NCBI GenBank assembly: GCA_963930655.1
Contig: OZ005617.1
Location: 6,140,501 to 6,204,500, forward strand
Reading direction: 5' to 3'
Length of the DNA stretch: 64,000 nucleotides
Origin: Myrica gale
Taxonomy: Eukaryota; Streptophyta; Magnoliopsida; Fagales; Myricaceae
The notes under the pieces were generated by a model, which worked only from the letters and a program-made list of their open reading frames with translations, was not told the origin of the DNA and ran no database searches. Made by a program: the position numbers and the translations under genes. Of the stretch, positions 11,101 through 19,422 are shown in pieces; within the stretch, counting starts at the first letter, position 1, and each line of letters begins with the position of its first letter.

Positions 11101-13217
11101 AATCATTTTTGTCGTGTACTTTCTATTGATTTGGGTAAAAATTTACATACCTAAGTAGTTTTGTGTCATGGATTGCTTAATGCCCCTCACGTGTTAACCA
11201 TGAAACTTCTTTTTTGAAGTATGCAATGTGTATTTGTCATGTTTTGGTATGACTCATCTTTTGAGTAGGTTCATAGTATGAATACGGGATTTTCTGGGGG
11301 AGGGTTCACACAAAAAAAGGTGAATCCTTTCATGAAGTGTCCCATATTGCAAATGACAATTTGTATGGTCTTTGTTTGCTTTTTTATATTTTGTTTTTCC
11401 TTTGGTGAAGTCCAGAGTTGATTATTGGTGTGGTTATGTCCCTTTCTTCCTGTTTCTGCTGGGTTTCTCTCTTGTTGCTTGTTTTGCTTTTCAATTTTTT
11501 GTTTTCAATTTTTTTCGGTTTATATTTATTTTCTACTATTTTTGCTGTATGGGTATGTTAGGATATGTCATTGCTTGAGGAGCGGGTTTCTGCTTAGGTG
11601 TGTGCTGTGCAGAAAATCTATTGGAAGTAGTTTGAATTTGCAAGGGGTATGAGAGAAATTTTACCGCCCGAGTGGTTGCTTTCCAATGTCAAAACTCTTT
11701 GTTATAAGAGTAGGTTGAGGCCAGAATTGGTGAAGCTAAAACTTATATGACAAAGTTTTGGAAGTCTTAATTACCTTCCAGTTTCTCGTCTGCTTGACTT
11801 AGGTTAAGAAGATTAACCTGCTATTATCAGTATCTTGATTGCAAGAGATTGGTCCATTTCCAGCAGATGCTGTTCATTGAACCTCATGTTGATTTGATGT
11901 TGAAGTTTTTAGTAGACATTTACGTCCACTGCATCCTCTAGTTTGTCTGGTACTAGTTGCTGAGAATTTCTGGTGGACCAGGCTTCATGCCTTTTTGTCT
12001 AATGGATGCTAAGTTATAATGCCTGATGTCCGAAGCATCCCATCTAGATCCTTCATTTTGCCAGTAATTGGTCTTTTCATGGGATAAAAGAAATGAATGA
12101 TGTTTCTGTTGGGCAAAATGTTGATAGATGCCTTGTATGTCTCGATTTCTTTTGGTTTCTGTGACTGGTTTAAAGTGGCTAGTATTCTGATTCTGTGGGA
12201 GTTGATATAAAGTTCTGTACTTATGAGATTTGTTCTTAATTCTTCAGAAGCTTTGTCTTTATTTTTAGTGGACATTTTTTATTCTATTGGTTACTCATCA
12301 TGCGTCGATGGTATGTTCCAGTGAGCACACCTTTTTTGGTGGTAGTTCTGATGCACATATGTACCCTTATCAGTACCTTTATGTCTTTTAATTTGATTCC
12401 TCGAATAATCATCTGTGGCATGAATGCCATGAGGTAGTTATATGTTGTTATTTGTCTTAAGAGTAAACAATGTATTTTTTTTTTGTGGCAGCGCTATATT
12501 CTTGGACTCTTTTGGTCTATCTCGACTCTCAAAAAACTCTTCTTTCTTGTGATTACTTACAAGTAGTTCTCATGTATTACTTTACGTAATGCAGCCTGCA
12601 GATATTTATCTGATAGACGAACCAAGTGCATATCTTGATTCCGAACAGCGTATAATTGCTTCAAAAGTCATAAAGAGGTTTATCCTTCATGCGAAGAAAA
12701 CTGCTTTTGTGGTTGAGCATGATTTTATAATGGCAACTTATCTGGCAGATAGAGTTATAGTGTATGAGGGGAAGCCATCAATTGATTGTACTGCAAATTG
12801 TCCCCAGTCATTGCTGACTGGGATGAATCTCTTCTTATCTGTAAGTGTATACTTTTTTCTTGTTTGCCTGTCTCTCTCTCTATTGTCATTTCTTTCTTTT
12901 TGCAGTACTTCTCCCCTGGTCTCAATTCTTTCCAAGCATACAAGAAATACTTATGATCATAGGTGGAAACCAATAAAAGAGAGGAGATCTATTGTGCTCT
13001 CTTTCTCTCTCTGTCTCTATCTCTCTAATTATTGATGATGCATCGTTGTACTTATCAAAAAAAAAATATTGATGATGCATCGTTGTATTGCATTCAGCAT
13101 CTGGATATCACATTTAGAAGGGATCCAACAAACTTCCGGCCAAGAATCAATAAACTGGAGTCAACCAAAGACAGAGAGCAGAAATCTGCTGGGTCCTATT
13201 ATTATCTGGATGATTGA
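5198..13217 (+). CDS. ABCE2: ABC transporter E family protein (ABCE/RLI, ribosome recycling)
   Basis: Eleven exons keep frame throughout: 5198-5300, 7498-7583, 7683-7780, 7862-7979, 8087-8176, 9852-10156, 10265-10460, 10537-10722, 10829-11098, 12595-12840, 13098-13217. They total 1818 bases, or 605 residues, the family's usual length. The N-terminus has eight cysteines for two 4Fe-4S clusters (CRQECKKSC, then [11 protein letters not shown]). Two nucleotide-binding domains follow: Walker [10 protein letters not shown] in exon 4, signature [10 protein letters not shown] and Walker B in exon 6, then Walker [10 protein letters not shown] in exon 8, signature [10 protein letters not shown] in exon 9 and Walker [11 protein letters not shown] in exon 10. 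There are no membrane segments. In eukaryotes ABCE splits post-termination ribosomes with eRF1 in the cytosol; plant homologues are also called RNase L inhibitor and affect silencing. The start ATG opens the canonical MAERLTRIA. Introns carry a TRIM element (8405-8823) and a tiny retro-remnant (13051-13066). ABCE1 versus ABCE2 is judged by synteny only. Confidence 0.97.
5301..7497 (+). other. ABCE intron 1
   Basis: A 2.2-kb GT-AG intron that splits the Fe-S domain after 34 codons. Short open frames inside it (around 5724-6030, 6629-7027 and 7310-7500) show no recognisable domain and are treated as chance. A long first intron is common in plant housekeeping genes and can carry enhancing sequence, but I see no specific motif. 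Confidence 0.8.
8405..8823 (-). mobile_element. TRIM (terminal-repeat retrotransposon in miniature) in ABCE intron 5
   Basis: Two 136-bp direct repeats (8405-8540 and 8688-8823) start TG and end CA, and a 147-bp core lies between them. Next to the right repeat, the minus strand reads ATGCTATCAGAGCC, close to the tRNA-Met primer-binding site TGGTATCAGAGC. This sets the element on the minus strand, with a purine-rich GGAGCGTGGTGGAA beside the other repeat as its polypurine tract. The flanks are CAGGT (8400-8404) and CAGGC (8824-8828), a 5-bp target duplication with one change. The core is GC-rich and codes for nothing, so mobilisation must come from another element. Confidence 0.85.
11099..12594 (+). 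other. ABCE intron 9
   Basis: A 1.5-kb GT-AG intron between the second signature exon and the second Walker B exon. It is T-rich; open frames such as 11372-11652 are low-complexity and unsupported. I see no mobile element with clear ends. Confidence 0.75.
13030..13087 (+). repeat. Micro-retroinsertion: 16 bp between perfect 21-bp direct repeats
   Basis: A 21-bp sequence beginning TATTGATGATGCATC occurs at 13030-13050 and again, without a mismatch, at 13067-13087. Between the copies are only CTTATC plus ten A (13051-13066). A long perfect duplication around a short A-tailed sequence is what a severely 5'-truncated SINE or LINE leaves. The right copy ends 10 bases before exon 11 of ABCE, so the insertion duplicated part of the branch-point/acceptor region. 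Confidence 0.7.
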
Positions 13218-14490
13218 CATAATTCTAAATAGGTCATTTCCTTCATTCCGTACACTTTTGACCACCAGTGATATTGAAGCTTCCTTCTTTTGGCACCTAG
13301 ACTTTAAGGTTTCTTTTTGTTGATGTACAGTTGCTGTTGCAAAATTTTTGAGGGTGACAGTGAGAGGAGGGATCTGAGCCGAGTATTTGATATGCTGACA
13401 GATTAGACGAGGTCCTTTGCCTACTGAATTGTTCATGTTGGTCCTCGAGCTTTCAGGCCATGTTCGTGTTGGCTCCCTGGGCCTACAATGAGTTTTCAGG
13501 CAACGTAATTTATTGCTGCCCATTTAGTGTATCTTCTATAATCTGCTTGTTCCCCAGTTTTGGCATGACATTAGGTCAATGAAATCTATACGCTACCTAG
13601 TCTTTATCACATCAATTGTTGTGCCTACTGAGTTATTGTGGTATATGTTTAAGGTTTTTAATATCTCGGGTAATAGGGAACAATTCTACAGTAGTTTTTC
13701 TTATTAGATTGTCTGTTTGTTCTTGTCTGAAGGAACAAAGCATTTTGAAATCATATTCCATTTGGTTTCTTAGAAGAGACTTGGGAAAATTCTGGAATCT
13801 TGCATCTCGTTGGAAAATTGGATTGGCTTTACAATCCCATATTTTCGCCTATTTTGACATCGTATTTCATGCAAAACTAGCTACCTTATTTACTCTTGCA
13901 ACTTGTGTTGCGTAGGGGGAGTCCCCGAATTTCTTTTGTTTGGGCAAGATTAAAAATTGTCATATATATGGGCATCAACAAATAGAAAGGTGTTAATGTC
14001 CAAGATTTGGACTTGGAAGATTTTTGATCTGGATCCGAAGGGTTTCAATGTTTTAGATCTGTATATGAGAAATCTCAAAGACTTTCCAAAGAGTAGGAGA
14101 ATTATCTGTACAAACTACCCTCGAGTACGGGTAGATGTGAACACGGAGAAGCCCCTGGCAACAGAGGCTTGGTCATAGTCAGCCATGGGCTAAAATCTCT
14201 ATATAATTCAAAACTAAAGATTTTAGCCCTAACATGAGATCGATCAATATCGTGATTTAAAGGTTCCAATCGATCAAGAAACGGTGATTTCAATTTTGAA
14301 AATGACCTTTCAGGGGTCCCATGCATATATGCGTACGATCAACAACTTCGTAAGTGGACGTCAACGTTATCTTACTATATTATCTCTTTTGGGAGAAATA
14401 ATAACTAAAAATATTTGGGGGTAATATCATAGGACACCTATGGACAAAATTATCTATTTTGTATGTCTAAAAATTATGTTGCGGAGATTA
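13218..14490. other. Intergenic region downstream of ABCE
   Basis: 3' flank of ABCE with no supported gene. The short open frames at 13616-13915 and 13957-14178 show no domain. Nothing with defined ends is visible before the long-inverted-repeat element at 14501. Confidence 0.6.
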
Positions 14491-14500
14491 ATATATATAT

Positions 14501-15102
14501 GGCTTAAATGCATTGTAGGTCTCTGTGGTATCATTTTTTTACAAATTGGTCCCTGTGGTATGCGTTTGTACTAGCTAGTCCTTGTGGTAAGCATCTTGTA
14601 ACAAATTAGTCATTCCGTTAGATTTTCGTCGACCCACTTAACGGCCGAAGCTGACGTGTCAAAAAATCTGATGTCATCAGCGAATGGGGTGATGTCGCAT
14701 GTCGAGAGGCGCGAGCAGGCCGAGTTGCTTGTGCTCGGGATGCCAGGGCTCAGACTGTCCTCTGTTGGTGCTCTCATTGGTGCATATGATGCCGCATGTA
14801 CCCGTATCCCGAGCAAGCCGGGCTGCTTGTGCTCGGGATGCTCAAGTTGGTACTGCTCGGGATGCCTGGGTTCGGTATGTGCTTGGGATGCTTGGTCTGT
14901 GCTTTGTTGGTGCTATTTCATTGGTGCATACGTGGAAAATAATCCACGTCAGCTTCGGCCATTAAGTGGGTCGACGGAAATCTAATGGGAGGACCAATTT
15001 GTTACAAGATAATTATCTCAGGGACTAGTCAGTACAAACGCATATCACAGGGACCAATTTGTAAAAAGATGATACCACAGGGACCTACATTACATTTAAG
15101 CC
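14501..15102. mobile_element. Long-inverted-repeat (fold-back/Mutator-like) element
   Basis: Arms of about 165 bases mirror each other: GGCTTAAATG opens the left arm, CATTTAAGCC closes the right, and both contain the GTCCCTGTGGTAT phrase and the GACGTGTCA/GACGTGG region at their inner edge. The flanks are TATATATAT on both sides, a possible 9-bp duplication that low complexity makes uncertain. The core (about 14665-14930) has imperfect repeats around TGCTCGGGATGC and TTGGTGC. A sister element is at 48951-49595. No transposase. Confidence 0.7.
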
Positions 15103-15225
15103 TATATATATTAAAGAAATCTTCACTTTTACACCGAGGAAGCATCGAAAGTATGATTTTCAAATCAATTTTCTGAAATCTTATTGTCCAGTATCTGACA
15201 TGTACATCACAAACTAAAAGGTTTA

Positions 15226-16026
15226 GTATTACAGCAGATGAATTGTTAGATTGGGTTAAGATTATTTTGCACCCCTCGAAATTTGGTATTCCAGCAGATG
15301 AATGGCATTTCTTTCAGCTTTTTGCCACAATTGCCATGGATCTTACATGGTTTAACCAAAATCTAGTCGCTCATGGGAAAACATCCAAAGATCCTCGTGC
15401 CCTGATGGAGCAGATTAGAAGGTTAGTGAAGTTCACAAAGAGGCTTGGGTAACTAACTTGAAGGAGGATAGGATTCAAGCTTGGCAACCACCCCCTGTTA
15501 CTTTATTAAAGTGAATGTTGACGCAGCTGTACATGATTCCTTTATAGTTGAAGCTGCTGTTTTTCTTGACAGTTCTGGGTCATTCCTGGTTGTTTCAGCT
15601 GTAAAGATAGATGAGATGTCATTGATTGAAGCAGAGGTTGTTGCGGCTAAGCTTGGAGTTCTTGAGGCACAACGAAGAGGTTTTCAAAATGTTATCATTG
15701 AAGAGGATTTTGCTATTGTTGTGTCTGCTATTAAATCTTTCCCTAAGATAGTAGATTGGAGAATTCATGAAATGATTGAAGAGATTCGGACTGCTTCAAC
15801 AGGGTCTCATCATGGAAAATTTTTCATATCCGTAGAGGTGTAATGTTGTTGCGCACCACCTTGCTAGTTGGGCCGCTTCTAGAATTATTTCTGGAGGCTA
15901 CCCCGTTGTTCCTGCTCATTTGGATGAGTTGTCCTGGCTTTACGCTGGATTTCAGCCCCCTTGATTGTTTGTTATTTCTTTTGATTTTCTGCTTTTGAAT
16001 AAAGTTTTACTTTTGATAAAAAAAAA
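15226..16026 (+). mobile_element. 5'-truncated L1-type LINE fragment (RNase H end)
   Basis: Translated pieces match the 3' end of plant LINEs. A first frame (15243-15452) contains the linker before RNase H (WFNQNLVAHGKTS). A second frame (15481-15843) has the RVT_3-type RNase H pattern (KVNVDAAV, later EAEVVAAKLGVLEAQRRGF). The two are separated by a frameshift and stop. A polyadenylation-like TTGAATAAAG and a run of A (about 16018-16026) end it. AAAAGGTTTA occurs at 15216-15225 and 16023-16032, a likely target duplication whose leading A overlap the tail. Dead copy. Confidence 0.75.
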
Positions 16027-16032
16027 GGTTTA

Positions 16033-16669
16033 TTACCGACCACCTTCAGTGTAACAATGGGAGACAAATATAAGGGAAGTGGCATAATCAAACAGACTTA
16101 CCTGATTCTCCTATTAACGAAACTCGCGACTTAAATGATATAAGTGGTGAAAGACCACTGCATGTGTCCAGGTTTTACCGTGGCATTAAATTCTCCATGT
16201 CCGAACCCGATGCACAGAAGTTGCCGCGGATTGTCACTTCTTTCAAAGGCTTAGCAGCATTTCCAAAATGTCTGCAATGTCCACCGCAAGAGGAGCCTGG
16301 AAGTGGAAGCAACGTAGCGTCTTGTGTGCTCCAGAACTGTTGCTCTCCATGTTCGAAAAGTAACTCGTCGCAAATTCTACAGAATCGTCATGGGTTGGAA
16401 GTAGCTTAAAGATTAAAAATAGAGTTGTGGCAATCTTTCCTGCTGTAACCGATGGGTCAAGGGAACGAGGTCCTGAGTGGCTTGGACTTGCATTTGCATT
16501 TAACTGATACGATCAGGATAAGGGGCTGTTAATTTTCCAATCTGTTCTTGCCCGTCTTTTAGCAAAAGTAGATTGGGTTTAGCTGATTGTCTGATCCTTG
16601 GGGAGCACAGTGTTTGCGGGCATCCCATAGATCCGTTTAGTTACTGGTTTGGGTATTTCCCTACCCACA
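16033..16669. other. Region between the LINE fragment and the At1g31790-like PPR gene
   Basis: No gene is supported. It is the 3' flank of the minus-strand PPR gene and probably includes that gene's 3' UTR. The short open frames (16164-16409 and one starting at 16573) are not recognisable. Confidence 0.5.
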
Positions 16670-17998
16670 TCATTCCCCTGTGTTCTCACCGCAAGCTATC
16701 CTCAACTCCTTCACCAGAGATTCTTGTGGCTGTATTCCAGCTGCCTTCATCTGATACAGTAACTTAATGGCTTCGATATAGAAGCCATTTCGCCTGTATC
16801 CCGTAATCATGGCATTCCACAATGCAACGTTTCTCTTGTCATCAATCATCTCGAACACCAATTTTGCATCCCTTAGTAGCCCACTTCTCCCGTACATGTC
16901 AACCAACCCGCACTGAACAAAAGTACCTGTATCCAGCCCAAGCTTGATGGCATTGGCATGCACCTGTCGGCCACACTGTTCGTCATCCTGAATCCTACCA
17001 CAGGCCCTGAGAATACTGGAAAACGTAAAGGCGCTCTTCTTTATTCCAGTCCGTCCCATCTCCTTGAAGTAGCAGAAAACATCACGGAAATGCTCTTCTC
17101 TGCAGCTGCTAATGATTCTGGCTGTCCAAGTCATGGTATTGTGACGCGGGAGTTGACTAAAGACAAAGTCAGCGCCTTCTATGCACTTGAATTTCCCGTA
17201 AAAATTAATTAGGCAACTGGTGAGAAACATGTCTTGATTCGCAGCACCCAACTTGTGTAAGCACCCGTGAACTTGCTTTCCCAGTCCCATATTCATAGTG
17301 CAGATGCATGCCTCGAGAACACACGCTATAACCCATGCGGGAACTTCCAGCATATTGTATCGGTACTGCATTTCCGCAAACAAGCTTATAGCTTCATCGT
17401 AACGGGTGTTGTTGGCATAACCAACGATCAAGACGGCCCAAGAGATGAAGTCCTTAGAGGTCATTCGGTCAAACAACTGGCGGGCAGTATCTAGAAGGCC
17501 GCATGACGCGTGCATGAGAAGTAGCCGGTTAACCAAAGGCAAAGGAGCCCTGAGGCCGCTCCGGCAGATGTGGTCGTGCAACTTGGCCGCTAGTGCGGAG
17601 TCCGCGGTGAGAGTGCATTCCTCAATCAGCGAAGCATAAATATCTTCAGATACGGGAAGGCGAAGGCTATCAAGCAAGCGCAAAACATCCGAGGTTGTGC
17701 ACGAGGGATTCGAAGAAGCGGCGCTGCTGAAGGTCTTGTTAGTTTCCCTCCAACTTCTGCCCGTGCAGTTGTTGTTTTGAGGAAGTTCGATTGGACTTGA
17801 AGTATGAGTTTTGTCGCCAACGATATGCAGATGTTGTTTGGGGCTGCGCAGAGGCAATCCAATTTGAAGTACTGGAGTCTGGGAAGATGGAGGGTTACAT
17901 GGAACGGTAACTCTGAGGTTGTTGTCGTTCCTGTTCCTGTAAGAGAAGGAGGACAGGTACACGTCTATTCTGGTGGAAGGAGTTGCTATGGCTTCCAT
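16670..17998 (-). CDS. Pentatricopeptide repeat protein, At1g31790-like, chloroplast-predicted
   Basis: An uninterrupted 442-residue frame. I start at the ATG at 17998 (MEAIATPST); the reading three codons further upstream begins with TTG. Residues 1-60 are rich in Ser, Thr and Arg with few acids, like a plastid transit peptide. From about residue 110 to the end PPR-type helices repeat, with phrases such as KDFISWAVLIVGYANN, NTMTWTARIISS and NVALWNAMITGYRRNG, in a mixed P/L/S spacing. It ends shortly after the last repeat, without E or DYW domains. PPR proteins bind organelle RNA base by base and direct its editing, splicing or stability; the target here is unknown. The match to At1g31790 is from memory of that sequence. 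It lies head-to-tail with the next PPR gene, 1.4 kb away on the same strand, but is not a close copy of it. Confidence 0.93.
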   Translation of the reverse strand: MEAIATPSTRIDVYLSSFSYRNRNDNNLRVTVPCNPPSSQTPVLQIGLPLRSPKQHLHIVGDKTHTSSPIELPQNNNCTGRSWRETNKTFSSAASSNPSCTTSDVLRLLDSLRLPVSEDIYASLIEECTLTADSALAAKLHDHICRSGLRAPLPLVNRLLLMHASCGLLDTARQLFDRMTSKDFISWAVLIVGYANNTRYDEAISLFAEMQYRYNMLEVPAWVIACVLEACICTMNMGLGKQVHGCLHKLGAANQDMFLTSCLINFYGKFKCIEGADFVFSQLPRHNTMTWTARIISSCREEHFRDVFCYFKEMGRTGIKKSAFTFSSILRACGRIQDDEQCGRQVHANAIKLGLDTGTFVQCGLVDMYGRSGLLRDAKLVFEMIDDKRNVALWNAMITGYRRNGFYIEAIKLLYQMKAAGIQPQESLVKELRIACGENTGE

Positions 17999-19352
17999 TT
18001 TGACCAATCATTTGCCTCGCTATACAAGGCAGTTCCTCCTAAATAAAACCAGAAGCAAAACCCATAGACAAAATCTTGTTTTTGTTTAGTAAATAACTAA
18101 ATTTTATAAAAATATAGGAAAAATGAGATTTTTTAGGCAATGACAATGACCCATTTGATCAGAATTTTCTACAATTATCTGGTAGAATTGCTTGTACGGT
18201 GCATTTGAGTGATAGAGACCATAAGTATTAAATCATGCATGGTTAATTCTGCTTGGAATTTCACAAGAATATCATTAAATATAAGATACCCACTTGAAAG
18301 TTCTATCTCTCTCCGAGGTAAAAAATTGTAAAGAATTTCGATGCGACACATTTGGCCGGGGAGAGATTGTAACGGATGGTATCTCGATTTCACTTCCCGA
18401 GTCCTGACATGCAAATGCCAGCAAACAGGGAGCACCCATAAGCTCCCAGCTAAAAGTAGAGGAGGACAGTTAGAATCTCTTCAGGTTGTCTCGCTTGTAA
18501 GATTCACGTGCCGGCAAGTTCAGGTCAGAGTGACCTCACCTGGCGTTATACGTTGGGATCGTTGAAGTTGAGCCTACTACGCGTGTCTGCCATTGAGCTC
18601 CAAAATGCAAAACTCATAAATAGAGGCGATAACAGGAAAAACTGTACTTTAATTAACCCAAGAAAACCCGGTCTAGGAGGAGGAGGGGGATAGGAGGAGT
18701 CAGGGCTCCTCCCGCCGCCTGAGGCAATGTAGAGCAACGCTTCTCTGTTTACAGTTCGAGTTACCAGAAAGAGAACGAAAAAAGAAGAGCGTATGTTTTT
18801 TGTGAAATATTTAACTCAAAAGAAAGTACTGGTCTCTGATCTCCTTCAATTTTCTTTTTTGATTCAGCTAAGGGGGATAACTAGGGGTTCGGATTATGAC
18901 ATATTAGGACTGAACCCGAACCCGATAACTATTGGCTATTTATAGCAGGTTTTTAAGATATGCTCATAAGCTTGTCTCCCTCGGAAAGGCCACAATCATG
19001 GCACTTAGCAACCGGATCTTCTCCTTATTTTGGGTTTCACCATCTTGACTTACATACTCTAGAGCCAATGATCAGGAGTGGATAAATCAACACAGACACA
19101 GGTAATTCTCAGTGTATATGGGCATTTAGTTAACGAATTTTAGCTAAAAAAATATAGAAAAATCAAATAAGTTTCTACCTTTGTTGTCAATATGACATCA
19201 CATTGCTAAGCAGTCAGAATTGAAGTTGAGTTTCTAGCAATCACTTGTATGATTGTATTGTGTAATCTTGCACAGCCTTTTTATTCTATCTGTGAGACTG
19301 GTAGCCAAAAATAAGCAAGTGTAGTTACCTGTAGATGATACATCAACAATAT
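17999..19352. other. Spacer between the two PPR genes
   Basis: This 1.4 kb is the promoter side of the upstream-lying minus-strand PPR gene and the 3' side of the larger one. There is a G/C-rich patch near 18665-18720 and no supported coding sequence or element with defined ends. Confidence 0.55.
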
Positions 19353-19358
19353 TTTATT
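19353..19358 (-). terminator. Poly(A) signal AATAAA of the E-class PPR gene
   Basis: The minus strand reads AATAAA about 65 bases past the stop codon at 19423. Assigned by motif and spacing. Confidence 0.4.
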
Positions 19359-19422
19359 CTTTTCTACAAAAAAACATAAGGGGTTTTGGTAAGAACATGT
19401 CATTGAAATTATTGATGATCTC

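Noticed and set aside
14656..14985. 109-residue Cys-rich open frame
   Set aside because: It is the core of a fold-back element read through repeated TGCTCGGGATGC units and has no domain match.
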